From: Opitutia bacterium
GTDB taxonomy: Bacteria; Verrucomicrobiota; Verrucomicrobiia; Opitutales; T3Sed10-336
Direction of reading: 5' to 3'
NCBI GenBank assembly: GCA_003566885.1
Contig: PXBO01000041.1
Coordinates: 1-39,517, forward strand
DNA length: 39,517 bases
Shown here: positions 16,759 to 24,659 of the stretch, piece after piece
Layout: every line of letters begins with the position of its first letter
Numbering within the stretch: the first letter of the stretch is position 1
Position numbers and translations under genes: made by a program
Notes under the pieces: model-generated
Databases searched by the model: none
Told to the model about the DNA's origin: nothing
Seen by the model: only the letters and a program-made list of their open reading frames with translations

Positions 16759-17754
16759 ATGATGGAGCCGAAAGTCGCGGTAGTGGGCTGTGGGTACTGG
16801 GGGAAAAACCTGGTACGTAATTTCAAGCAAATTGGTGCATTGGCTCTGGTATGCGACCCGACCGACGCCGGTCGCAAGCTGGCCGGCGAGATCGCTCCGG
16901 GAATCGAGGTTGAAGACGACATCAGGGCCGCGCTGGACCGCGATGACATCGCCGCGGTGGTGGTGGCCACTCCGGCGGAAACCCACCGGGAACTGGTTTT
17001 GCGCGCCCTGGAGGCGGGCAAAGATGTTTTGGTGGAAAAGCCGCTGGCCCTGAATTACCTCGAAGGGCAGGAAATGCAGGCCGCGGCGGAATCCGGAGGT
17101 CGCATTTTGATGGTGGGGCATCTCCTCGAGTACCATGCTGCGGTACTTCGGTTGCGCGAGTTGGTGACTCAGAATGTGTTGGGCCGGGTAAATTACATCT
17201 ATTCAAACCGCCTCAATTTCGGAAAGGTCCGGGTGGAGGAAAACTCGCTCTGGAGTTTTGCCCCGCACGACATCGCGGTAATTCTCCGCCTGGTCGGGGA
17301 ACTTCCCATCGAGGTGACCTGCTGCGGGGGAAATTACGTTTCCCCCAACGTGGAGGACGTCACCGTGTCCTGTCTGCATTTCCGCACCGGGCTTAGAGCG
17401 CATATTTTCGTCAGTTGGCTCAACCCCTTCAAGGAACAGAAACTCGTGGTGGTCGGAAACGACAAGATGGCCGTGTTCAACGACGTCGAGCCGGACGAAA
17501 AGCTGGTGCTGTTCAATCAGCAGGTGAAAATCGAAGGCGGCAAACCGGTGCTCTATAACGGAGATCGCACGGTGGTTGAGCTGGAAAAAGGAGAGCCGTT
17601 GCGTCGGGAGTGCGAACATTTCCTCGAATGCGTTCGCGATCGGCGGACCCCTTTGACCGACGCCTCCGCCGGCGTGCGTGTTCTGAAGGTTCTGCAAGCC
17701 TGTCAGACCTCGCTGCGTCTCAATGGTCGTCCGGTGGTCCTGAGCGACATATAA
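16759..17754 (+). CDS. UDP-N-acetylglucosaminuronate 3-dehydrogenase-like oxidoreductase (WlbA/WbpB family)
   Basis: This Gfo/Idh/MocA enzyme has 331 aa. The Rossmann motif VVGCGYWGKN (residues 8-17) binds NAD, and EKPLALNY (93-100) carries the conserved catalytic-loop lysine. Further conserved segments are GHLLEYH and SLWSFAPHDIAVI. In the Wlb/Wbp pathway this step oxidises C3 of UDP-GlcNAcA. The order oxidoreductase, acetyltransferase, aminotransferase matches wbpB/D/E (wlbA/B/C) content exactly, which supports the assignment. Alternative sugar substrates remain possible. Two consecutive ATGs (16759 and 16762) are both usable. Confidence 0.82.
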   Translation: MMEPKVAVVGCGYWGKNLVRNFKQIGALALVCDPTDAGRKLAGEIAPGIEVEDDIRAALDRDDIAAVVVATPAETHRELVLRALEAGKDVLVEKPLALNYLEGQEMQAAAESGGRILMVGHLLEYHAAVLRLRELVTQNVLGRVNYIYSNRLNFGKVRVEENSLWSFAPHDIAVILRLVGELPIEVTCCGGNYVSPNVEDVTVSCLHFRTGLRAHIFVSWLNPFKEQKLVVVGNDKMAVFNDVEPDEKLVLFNQQVKIEGGKPVLYNGDRTVVELEKGEPLRRECEHFLECVRDRRTPLTDASAGVRVLKVLQACQTSLRLNGRPVVLSDI

Positions 17755-17768
17755 TTCGAATCCGACTC

Positions 17769-18425
17769 ATGGAATTCTTCGCTCACGAAACCGCGGTCAT
17801 CGACCAGCCTTGTCAAATCGGACAGGGCACGAAAATCTGGCATTTTTCCCATGTTCTGGCCGGCGCCCAAATTGGTCGCCGCTGTATTTTCGGGCAGAAC
17901 ACGATGGTCGCGGACGGCGTGGTGATCGGCGACAACGTCAAGGTCCAGAACAATGTGGCCATCTACACCGGAACGGTGATTGAGGACGATGTGTTTCTCG
18001 GTCCGTCCTGCGTGCTGACCAACGTGACGAACCCCCGTTCCCAGGTAAAACGGCACAGTCTGTACGAAAAGACTTTAATCCGTCGCGGCGCCACGGTGGG
18101 CGCCAACGCGACGATCGTCTGCGGCATTACCCTGGGACGTTACAGCTTCATTTCGGCGGGAGCCGTGGTCACCCGCGATGTCCCCGATTATGCCCTGGTC
18201 GTCGGCGTTCCCGGCCGCCAGAGAGGGTGGATGAGTCGGCACGGACATCTTCTTCGCCCGGATGACGACGGACGGTGCGTTTGCCCGGAATCCGGATACA
18301 CCTACCTGCTCGAAACCGATGAATCCGGAGCCGAACGCATGCGCTGCCTGGATCTCGACGAAGACGCGCCGCTTCCGCCCGAGCTCGCGGAAGGCGAAAA
18401 AAGCTATGACGATTTCAAGACTTAA
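17769..18425 (+). CDS. UDP-2-acetamido-3-amino-glucuronate N-acetyltransferase-like protein (WlbB/WbpD family)
   Basis: This is a left-handed beta-helix acetyltransferase of 218 aa. Hexapeptide repeats are clear: IGQGTKIWHFSHV, IGRRCIFGQNTMV, IGDNVKVQNNVAIY, IEDDVFLGPSCVLTN, VGANATIVCGITLG, then YSFISAGAVVTRDVPDYALV and GVPGRQRGWMS, which is highly typical of WbpD/WlbB. The C-terminal 45 residues include three cysteines (CVCPESGY, MRCLD) that may form a small metal site, as in related proteins. It starts 14 bp after the dehydrogenase. It would acetylate the 3-amino group made by the aminotransferase downstream. Confidence 0.88.
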   Translation: MEFFAHETAVIDQPCQIGQGTKIWHFSHVLAGAQIGRRCIFGQNTMVADGVVIGDNVKVQNNVAIYTGTVIEDDVFLGPSCVLTNVTNPRSQVKRHSLYEKTLIRRGATVGANATIVCGITLGRYSFISAGAVVTRDVPDYALVVGVPGRQRGWMSRHGHLLRPDDDGRCVCPESGYTYLLETDESGAERMRCLDLDEDAPLPPELAEGEKSYDDFKT

Positions 18426-18446
18426 ACCACAGCTTTCACGGATGGG

Positions 18447-18479
18447 CACAGATACTAAACCTCTGTCATTGAATCTGTG
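18447..18479. repeat. Inverted repeat CACAGAT/ATCTGTG
   Basis: CACAGAT (18447-18453) and ATCTGTG (18473-18479) are perfect 7-bp inverted copies separated by 19 bp. They lie in the 163-bp gap between the acetyltransferase and aminotransferase genes. The surrounding words (CCACAG, TTTCACGG) resemble degenerate intergenic repeat sequence seen in many bacterial genomes. No U-tract follows, so termination is not supported. Confidence 0.5.
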
Positions 18480-18544
18480 TATTCCGAGCTGATCTATGGT
18501 CAAAATTTCACGATACACGAGAGCCCGTTGCATCGGCGCTTGTC

Positions 18545-18579
18545 TCCTTCCTTCATAATTCATAACTCCTCCTTCATCC
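18545..18579. repeat. Second heptanucleotide repeat tract
   Basis: Five 7-bp units read TCCTTCC, TTCATAA, TTCATAA, CTCCTCC, TTCATCC. The tract ends 9 bp before the aminotransferase ATG at 18589. The period matches the kdsB-hemH tract although the unit sequence differs. It occupies the place where a ribosome site would be, and none is visible on the plus strand. Confidence 0.65.
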
Positions 18580-18588
18580 TTTTCCAAC

Positions 18589-19809
18589 ATGGCAGTACCA
18601 TTACTCGACATTAAGACCCAGAACGCCGCGCTTCGCGAGGAACTTGAATCCGCCTTTCGACGGGTGCTTGATTCCGGACGCTTTATCCTCGGTCCCGAGG
18701 TTGAGGAGCTGGAAAACGAAATTGCCGTCATGTGCGGCGTTAAACACGCGATCGGGGTGTCGTCCGGAACCGACGCCATTCTGCTGGCGCTCATGGCGCT
18801 GGACATCGGTCCCGGGGATGAGGTGCTCTGTCCGACCTTCACCTTTTTCGCCACCGCCGGATGCGTGGCCCGTACCGGGGCCACCCCTGTTTTCGTCGAT
18901 GTCGACCCCGTGAGCTTCAACATCGATCTCGAAGACGCCGCCGAAAAGGTGACCGAGCACACGAAAGCGATCATTCCGGTGCATTTGTTCGGGCAGGTCG
19001 CGGATATGGACGGCGTTATGGCGCTGGCGGAAAAGCACGGACTGCAGGTCATCGAGGACGGCGCGCAGTCTTTGGGCGCCCGCTACCGCGGGCGGCCGGC
19101 CGGAAGTATCGGACACTTTGGAACGTTCAGTTTCTTTCCTTCCAAGAATCTGGGTGGATTCGGAGACGCCGGAATGCTGGTCTGCAACGATGACCGCCTG
19201 GGAGAAAAGGCGCATATCCTGAGGACCCACGGATCGAAACCCAAATATTACCACAAGTATATCGGCGGAAATTTTCGCCTGGATCCGGTTCAGGCGGCAT
19301 TGCTCCGGGTGAAGGTTCCCCACTACGGGAAGTACACCGAAAACCGGCAGGAGAATGCCGATTACTACTCCGAAAACCTCCTCGAATTGCCTCAAGTCGA
19401 AATGACGGCGGAGGATGATTCGAACGCTCAAGGCCCGGCTCGCATTCTCCTTCCTCGCATTGGTCCCGATCGTATGCACATCTGGAACCAGTACACCATC
19501 CGGGTTCTCGACGTCGACGGCGCCGCCACGTCCGGGGAAACCGCAAGGGATCGCCTCAAGGCGTTTCTTGCCGATAAAGGGATTGGCGCGGAAATCTACT
19601 ATCCGGTCTGCATGCACCAGCAGGAATGTTTTAAAACCCGTTATCCGGATAATGCCTGGACTTCGATAAGAATGGACTCGCGTTATCCCAACGGCGTGGC
19701 GGACCGTCTGGCCGCCGAATGCCTGAGCATTCCCATCTACCCGGAGCTCACGCGGGAGCAAAAGGACGAAGTGATCGCGGCCATCGCCGAATTCCTCGCG
19801 ACGGGATGA
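18589..19809 (+). CDS. DegT/DnrJ/EryC1 aminotransferase (WlbC/WbpE-like)
   Basis: This PLP-dependent sugar aminotransferase has 406 aa. It begins VPLLDIKTQNAALREELE as WbpE-type enzymes do. SSGTDAILLAL binds the cofactor phosphate, D157 in VIEDGAQSLGA contacts the PLP nitrogen, and K186 in FFPSKNLGGFGDAG is the Schiff-base lysine. It should aminate C3 of UDP-2-acetamido-3-oxo-glucuronate, with glutamate as usual donor, supplying the acetyltransferase next door. It is about 40 residues longer than typical WbpE because of insertions around residues 285-350. A 163-bp repeat-containing gap separates it from the acetyltransferase, so a separate promoter is possible. Confidence 0.88.
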   Translation: MAVPLLDIKTQNAALREELESAFRRVLDSGRFILGPEVEELENEIAVMCGVKHAIGVSSGTDAILLALMALDIGPGDEVLCPTFTFFATAGCVARTGATPVFVDVDPVSFNIDLEDAAEKVTEHTKAIIPVHLFGQVADMDGVMALAEKHGLQVIEDGAQSLGARYRGRPAGSIGHFGTFSFFPSKNLGGFGDAGMLVCNDDRLGEKAHILRTHGSKPKYYHKYIGGNFRLDPVQAALLRVKVPHYGKYTENRQENADYYSENLLELPQVEMTAEDDSNAQGPARILLPRIGPDRMHIWNQYTIRVLDVDGAATSGETARDRLKAFLADKGIGAEIYYPVCMHQQECFKTRYPDNAWTSIRMDSRYPNGVADRLAAECLSIPIYPELTREQKDEVIAAIAEFLATG

Positions 19810-19845
19810 TCCCCTGGCTTGACAGGCCCTTCCCGGCCGGGTCGA

Positions 19846-20679
19846 TCAAGACGACGGGTACCGCGCTTCGGAGCGAATATTCCCCCTCTCCAGACGGTAT
19901 TCGCGGGCGCGTTCGAAAGGCGTGGGATCCGCGGGAGGGGCCCCCCTGACTTCCCGTTGCTGCGGTCGGGTTTGGGGGGTGCTCGGGGGCGGGGTGTCAT
20001 CGTCCTTTTCCGGCGGTTTTCCGGCGTGGGGATTGATGATGTAAACCGGAGAAACGTGGGTGATGCGAGGCCGTTCGCGCAAAAGGCGTTGTTCCTCCTC
20101 CATGCGCCGGTTTTCCCTTTCAATCTCCGTCGCGCGAATTTCCGCCTCCCGCACCCGCTGCTGGAGGGCCAGCAGTTCAATCTGGCGTTGCTGTTCAAGA
20201 CGGCGCATGCGTTCTTCCTCCGCCAGTTCGGCGCGCAACACCTCCAGTTCGAAGCTGATGTCGACTTCCGGGTAGTGGCGCTGGAACGTGTTCCAGAACG
20301 CCATCTGTTCGCGTGCGGATCGCTCCTTGAAAGACTGGTCGGTCAACCTCTCGTCGCGGAGGGCCCGGCCCTCGGACAGTCTTTCCTGCCGTTGCGCTTC
20401 GCGGGCCAGAGCGACTTCGCGCGCATGGGCGGCACGCGCTTCCAGCTCTTCCTCGCTTATGAGGTCGACCCGCTCCACCACGCCCCCACGCACATGCACC
20501 TCGCCGCGGGTAAAGTGGAGGATCTGAAAGCGGTCGGAGCCGATTCTGCCGCGGGGTTCTCCCAGGACGGCATAAACCGTGTCGATCGAGTCGCCGGGAA
20601 GCACCTCGGGGGCATCAGAGTCTGCCGTCGCCGGAAGGGCGATGGCGAAGGGCAAGAGGTAAATCCAGAATCGCTTCAT
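19846..20679 (-). CDS. Exported coiled-coil protein with an OmlA/SmpA-like N-terminal segment
   Basis: The ATG at 20679 (277 aa) is chosen because MKRFWIYLLPFAIALPATADS is a good Sec signal peptide; the frame is open upstream to 21054, but that part is noise-like. After the signal, residues about 30-75 (LPGDSIDTVYAVLGEPRGRI, ending GGVVERVDLIS) resemble small outer-membrane lipoprotein domains of the SmpA/OmlA/BamE kind, although there is no lipobox. Residues about 75-215 are strongly charged and helical, probably coiled coil (EELEARAAHAREVALAREA; RMRRLEQQRQIELLALQQR). The tail is proline-rich. Function is unknown; a periplasmic structural or scaffold role is a guess. Confidence 0.65.
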   Translation of the reverse strand: MKRFWIYLLPFAIALPATADSDAPEVLPGDSIDTVYAVLGEPRGRIGSDRFQILHFTRGEVHVRGGVVERVDLISEEELEARAAHAREVALAREAQRQERLSEGRALRDERLTDQSFKERSAREQMAFWNTFQRHYPEVDISFELEVLRAELAEEERMRRLEQQRQIELLALQQRVREAEIRATEIERENRRMEEEQRLLRERPRITHVSPVYIINPHAGKPPEKDDDTPPPSTPQTRPQQREVRGAPPADPTPFERAREYRLERGNIRSEARYPSS

Positions 20680-21068
20680 AATAGAGACACCATAATCGAT
20701 TCGTCGGAAAATGACAATGTATTTGCGTCGCTTTGGAAGGTTGCCCCACGCCTTTGCCATTTGGCCTCGGAAGGCCGCATGAAAAAGCCCTTCAGATCGA
20801 AAATTTGAAATCTGAGATGTTTCGCCAAAAAACGAGGGACAGGGCTCGCAATGGAAAAGACCGTGGGCCTTTCCCTTGATCGGCATATTGGGCACTAAAC
20901 CCGAAGACATAGGGGAATTCCCTATATTTATTTCAGGGTTTGACTTAGATTTAGCGCTTGCGGCGGATTCCATTAGCCTGAATACTAGATTCTTGCTATG
21001 ATTCACGGCGAAAATCCAACCCATTCGAATTGCGACCGAGTTAAACTGCGGCAATATTGACGTCTGCC
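20680..21068. promoter_or_regulatory. Divergent intergenic region upstream of the hybrid kinase
   Basis: These 389 bp carry no gene I can support. Three small symmetric elements stand out: GGCCT-CGGA-AGGCC around 20765, CAGAT..ATCTG bracketing an AT-rich core around 20792-20813, and ATAGGG-GAATT-CCCTAT around 20910-20926. The last is followed by an AT-rich stretch and TTGACT. It is the best operator candidate. A TATGAT near 20997 could be a -10, but no good -35 lies at the right distance. Confidence 0.35.
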
Positions 21069-23015
21069 ATGAACGAAGTTCTATCCCTCCTGCTGGTTGA
21101 AGACTGTGAGGACGATGCTCACCTGGTGGTCGAGGAGTTGCGTCGGGCGTCCGTCGTCTTTGACTTCAAGCGGGTTTGGAAATTGGAGGACTACCGGAGC
21201 GCGCTCGAAACCGGCCGATGGGATGCCGTGATTTGTGATTATGCACTGCCGGGTTTCAACGCTCTGGAAGCGCTGAAGATTTTCCAAGAGAGCGGATTGG
21301 CGATCCCGTTCCTGATTATCTCAGGAGCGGTGGGGGAGGATGTCGCGGTCGAAACCATGCGAATGGGGGCGCACGATTACATTCCTAAGGAAAGCCTTGT
21401 CCGTCTCGGCCCGGCCCTGGAACGTCAAATGAAGGATGCCGCCATCCGCAGGAGTCGAGGCGCGATGGAGAACGCGTTGCGGGAGAGTGAACGCCGTTTC
21501 CGGATGCTGGCGGAGAAATCGAGAGATCTGGTGACCCTGGTCTCGGCTGACGGCGTGTTGCTGTACATCTCCCCCTCGGCGCAGGTTCTGCTGGGTCATA
21601 AGCCGGAACAGTTGCTCGGAACCTTTTTATCGGACCTCATTCATCCCGAGGACCGCGACCGGGCGATGTACGAGTTTCGTCGCGTCGCCGCCGATGGAAG
21701 CGAGTTGCCGCCCATCGAATACCGACTGCGGCGTCAGGACGACGTGTATTCCTGGTTTGAGACTTTGATCGAGGCCGTCTTGGACGACGACGGCAAGGTC
21801 GTGAACCTGTTGTGCAACTCACGGGACATTTCGGAGAGGCGCGAAGTCGACCATCGCTTTCGTCAGATCCAGAAAATGGAAAGCCTGGGCAATCTTGCCG
21901 GGGGAATCGCCCATGACTTCAATAACATACTGGCGGTCATCAACGGCTACAGCGAACTGATCATCAACCTTCCCCAGGCCGACGAACAGGTGAAACGGTT
22001 TGCGCAGGAGATAAACCGCAGCGGTGAACGCGCATCGCAATTGGTGAAGCAGATCCTCACTTTCGCGCGGAAAACCGACAGCCATTTCCACGCCGTGCGA
22101 GTGAACGAAACCATTCGCGAAATCCACGAACTTCTCAAGGAAACCTTCCCTCGCTCCATCGACATTGAGCTGAATCTTGACGACGAGCTTCCCACGATAG
22201 AAGCCGACCCTCAGCAGATGAGTCAGGTTTTCATGAATCTGGCGGTGAACGCCCGCGATGTCATGAAAGACAACGGCGGCCGTCTCATTTTCTCCTCCGA
22301 GCAAGTGGATGCCTCGGATCTGCCGGAGGGTTTTCCTTGTCCAGTCGATGCCGATTATGTGCGGATACGGGTGACCGATACCGGATACGGCATGGACGAT
22401 GAGGTGAAATCAAGGATCTTCGAGCCCTTCTTCACCACCAAGGAGGTGGGCGATGGAACCGGATTGGGCCTCGCGGTGGTTTATGGCATCATGCAGAATC
22501 ACTGCGGCCATATTGAGGTCGCCAGCCGGCCGGGCAGGGGCACGGTTTTCAGTTTGTATTTTCCCATTGAGATGCCGTCGAAGGAATCTCCTCCGAAATC
22601 ACATCAGTTCAACGAACCTGCGGGTGGCAACGAGACCCTTTTGCTGGTTGAGGATGAGGTTATGGTCGCGGAATGGCTGCGCTGGAGCCTGTCCAAAAAA
22701 GGTTACCGGGTGCTTTGGGCGAAAGACGCGACCGAAGCGATGCGCCTGTATGAACGGGAAACGAATGCCATCGCGCTGGTGCTGGTGGACCACGGCCTGC
22801 CGGGAATGAGCGGATGGGACTTGTTCCTCAAGCTCAAAGAACTCAATGCCGAATTACCGTTTATCATCGCTACCGGTTATCTCGACAACAGCCTTCGTCA
22901 GGGAATGCTCGAATCGGGGGTGGCGGGATTCTTGCACAAGCCTCTCAAGCGAAAAGAGCTCCTGCAATATGTCAGGCAGATCCTCGACGCCAAAGCGGCC
23001 CGCGCGAGCGAATGA
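21069..23015 (+). CDS. Hybrid sensor histidine kinase (REC-PAS-HisKA-HATPase-REC)
   Basis: This cytoplasmic protein has 648 aa and no membrane helices. Residues about 5-125 are a receiver with D57 in VICDYALPG and K107 in DYIPKES. Residues about 140-255 are a PAS domain ([18 protein letters not shown] to RDISERR). The kinase core has H282 in [18 protein letters not shown], an N-box ([10 protein letters not shown]), DTGYGMDD and [11 protein letters not shown]. The C-terminal receiver has D574 in [14 protein letters not shown] and a switch lysine in FLHKPL. A TTG at 21057 could add four residues. The architecture is common in environmental bacteria; no DNA-binding output protein is adjacent, so the signal and target are unknown. 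Confidence 0.93.
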   Translation: MNEVLSLLLVEDCEDDAHLVVEELRRASVVFDFKRVWKLEDYRSALETGRWDAVICDYALPGFNALEALKIFQESGLAIPFLIISGAVGEDVAVETMRMGAHDYIPKESLVRLGPALERQMKDAAIRRSRGAMENALRESERRFRMLAEKSRDLVTLVSADGVLLYISPSAQVLLGHKPEQLLGTFLSDLIHPEDRDRAMYEFRRVAADGSELPPIEYRLRRQDDVYSWFETLIEAVLDDDGKVVNLLCNSRDISERREVDHRFRQIQKMESLGNLAGGIAHDFNNILAVINGYSELIINLPQADEQVKRFAQEINRSGERASQLVKQILTFARKTDSHFHAVRVNETIREIHELLKETFPRSIDIELNLDDELPTIEADPQQMSQVFMNLAVNARDVMKDNGGRLIFSSEQVDASDLPEGFPCPVDADYVRIRVTDTGYGMDDEVKSRIFEPFFTTKEVGDGTGLGLAVVYGIMQNHCGHIEVASRPGRGTVFSLYFPIEMPSKESPPKSHQFNEPAGGNETLLLVEDEVMVAEWLRWSLSKKGYRVLWAKDATEAMRLYERETNAIALVLVDHGLPGMSGWDLFLKLKELNAELPFIIATGYLDNSLRQGMLESGVAGFLHKPLKRKELLQYVRQILDAKAARASE

Positions 23016-23025
23016 TAGGCGGCGT

Positions 23026-23349
23026 TCAGAATCCGCGGTGAAATCGCAGGGTTTCGGTCAGGATCTCGTTGCGACGCATCAGATCGAGGATGATCCGAAT
23101 GCCGCTCAGGTTCACCCCGTGCTCCCGGCGTAGAAATTCGATGCGCCGAATCTCGTAAACGGAATGATCGGTGAAACGCGGGCCGGATTCTTCCGGATCC
23201 GGGAAGCCCGAAAGCAAACCGATGCGACAATAATAGCGCAATCGCTCCGGATGAATTCCGGCCAGGCGGGCCGCGGTGGTCAAACTGTAAAATTCTCCCG
23301 ATGCTTCGAGGTCTAGATCGGTCTGCACGAGAACGGCGCGAGTAGTCAT
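23026..23349 (-). CDS. cbpM: CbpM-like MerR-type modulator of CbpA
   Basis: The 107-aa protein has a MerR-like winged helix: YSLTTAARLAGIHPERLRYY, then a wing-like segment with RFTDHSVYEIRRIEFLRREH and a helical end (GVNLSGIRIILDLMRRN). A short MerR-like protein immediately downstream of a DnaJ/CbpA gene is the arrangement of cbpA-cbpM. There CbpM binds the J-domain and inhibits the co-chaperone rather than acting mainly on DNA. The ATG at 23349 follows an AAGG; an in-frame ATG at 23364 overlaps the cbpA stop (ATGA) and would add five residues. An alternative is an HspR-type heat-shock repressor, which also sits with dnaJ. Confidence 0.75.
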   Translation of the reverse strand: MTTRAVLVQTDLDLEASGEFYSLTTAARLAGIHPERLRYYCRIGLLSGFPDPEESGPRFTDHSVYEIRRIEFLRREHGVNLSGIRIILDLMRRNEILTETLRFHRGF

Positions 23350-23360
23350 TCGGTTCGCCT

Positions 23361-24350
23361 TCATTTGTCGTTGCGCGGATTGAAGTTGCTGATGCGGCTC
23401 AGTTCGGACCAAAGCTCGCGGGCATGCTCTGTCGTGGCGGGTGGAATACGGATTTCCGCCCGGACGTACAGATCTCCCCGGCTTCCGGTTTTGGTGGGCA
23501 AGCCATGTCCGCGAAGGCGGAATTTTTGTCCGTTTTGGGTGCCGGCCGGGATTTTCATGGTAACCGGATCCGTCAGGGTGGGGATCTTCTGACGGCTTCC
23601 CAACACCGCCTCCCAGGGCGCCAAAGGCAGATCGTAATAAAGGTCCTTTCCCCGGACGCGAAAATCGGGATGGGCGGCGAAACAGACTCTCAGGAAAAGG
23701 TGTCCGGCCCGTCCGCGACCCGTTCCCGGCTCACCCTGGCCGGCCAGGCGAATACGCTGGCCGTCGGCGACTCCCGGCGGGATTTTCACCTGGTAGGTTT
23801 CGGTGTCGCCTTCCTTTCCTCCGGATCGCTCACGCCTCAAGGTAATCAGCCGGTTCGATCCCCTGAGAGCCTCTTCCAGGGTGACCATGATGTCGGCTTC
23901 CACGTCGCGCCCGGCCCGGTCCCCGGAAGCGGGCCGGGTATGGAAACCCGATCCGAACGGATCCGCTCCTCCCATCGAACCGAAAAAGGTTTCGAAGAAG
24001 TCACTGAATCCGGTGCCGCCAAAGTGAAACCTCTCTTCCCGGGTGAACGGCCCGGTCCGGCCTTCTCTTCGGAAACCACCCGCGTGAGGCCCGCCGTCCG
24101 CCTCCCCGGAAAAGTCGGCCTGCTCCCAATTGGCTCCCAGCCGGTCGTACTTTTTTCGTTTCTCCGGATCTTTCAGAACCTGGTAGGCTTCGTTGATCTC
24201 CTTAAACTTCGATTCGGCCCCTGCTTTGTCGGCGGCGACATCCGGATGATATTTGCGCGAAAGACGGCGAAAAGCGGTTTTGATCGCTTCCTGGCTGGCA
24301 TCGCGGGGGATCTCCAAAACACTGTAGTAGTCCTTGAATTGTACCGGCAT
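23361..24350 (-). CDS. cbpA: DnaJ-like co-chaperone CbpA
   Basis: This J-domain protein of 329 aa stimulates DnaK ATPase. The N-terminal J-domain (about 5-70) has the HPD motif at residues 35-37 (RKYHPDVAA). A Gly/Phe-rich linker follows (GFRREGRTGPFTREERFHFG and GFSDFFETFFGSMGG). The C-terminal substrate-binding domains include RDVEADIMVTLEEALRGS and VKIPPGVADGQRIRL. There is no cysteine-rich zinc finger, so it is the CbpA class rather than DnaJ proper. It diverges from the hsp20 pair across a 309-bp region, which suggests shared stress control. Confidence 0.92.
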   Translation of the reverse strand: MPVQFKDYYSVLEIPRDASQEAIKTAFRRLSRKYHPDVAADKAGAESKFKEINEAYQVLKDPEKRKKYDRLGANWEQADFSGEADGGPHAGGFRREGRTGPFTREERFHFGGTGFSDFFETFFGSMGGADPFGSGFHTRPASGDRAGRDVEADIMVTLEEALRGSNRLITLRRERSGGKEGDTETYQVKIPPGVADGQRIRLAGQGEPGTGRGRAGHLFLRVCFAAHPDFRVRGKDLYYDLPLAPWEAVLGSRQKIPTLTDPVTMKIPAGTQNGQKFRLRGHGLPTKTGSRGDLYVRAEIRIPPATTEHARELWSELSRISNFNPRNDK

Positions 24351-24414
24351 GATCGTGGCTGGGAGAAAGAATCTTTGCTGCTGAACCCTAAAACCGGCTG
24401 AACCTTGATTTTAC

Positions 24415-24440
24415 CCTCCGGGTTCGGCCACCACCGGAGG
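24415..24440. promoter_or_regulatory. Inverted repeat between cbpA and hsp20 (candidate operator)
   Basis: CCTCCGG (24415-24421) and CCGGAGG (24434-24440) are perfect 7-bp inverted copies with a 12-bp spacer, located 65-90 bp upstream of the cbpA start. It is unlike the CIRCE element bound by HrcA (9-9-9 TTAGCACTC type). It could be a regulator site or a hairpin in the cbpA leader. The regulator is unknown. Confidence 0.35.
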
Positions 24441-24509
24441 AGATGAGTAGATTTGACCCTCGAATTGAGACAAAAGGACCCGGAAAAGGCGATGGATCCT
24501 TTCGGTCAT

Positions 24510-24561
24510 TTGACACCTGTGTTTCCATTCCGTTGACCATAAATCACTTCAGGCATTGAAC
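24510..24561 (+). promoter_or_regulatory. Three TTGA elements spaced exactly 23 bp upstream of hsp20
   Basis: TTGACA (24510), TTGACC (24533) and TTGAAC (24556) start at exact 23-bp intervals on the plus strand. The remaining 98 bp to the first hsp20 start is AT-rich and contains TATCCT (24581). The elements could be -35 hexamers of one or more promoters or direct repeats bound by a regulator. No canonical -10 sits 17 bp after the first two. The rest of the 309-bp gap (24351-24659) holds no gene. Confidence 0.4.
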
Positions 24562-24641
24562 CTCAGAGAATAAAAATTGGTATCCTCTATGCGGTAATTA
24601 TGGGCGAAAGCTTGGTCGGATACAAAACCAAATATTATTAA

Positions 24642-24648
24642 AAGGAGG
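24642..24648 (+). promoter_or_regulatory. Strong ribosome-binding site with two candidate start codons
   Basis: AAGGAGG is a near-perfect Shine-Dalgarno. The ATG at 24653 (4 bp away) opens a 34-codon frame that is not Hsp20. The ATG at 24660 (11 bp away) opens the Hsp20 frame. The overlap may lower Hsp20 translation or make it dependent on termination-reinitiation. Confidence 0.5.
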
Positions 24649-24659
24649 CTAGATGCGTT

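Noticed and set aside
24351-24659. CIRCE element or sigma-32-type promoter between the chaperone operons
   Set aside because: No TTAGCACTC-N9-GAGTGCTAA repeat and no CTTGAAA/CCCCAT pair could be found.
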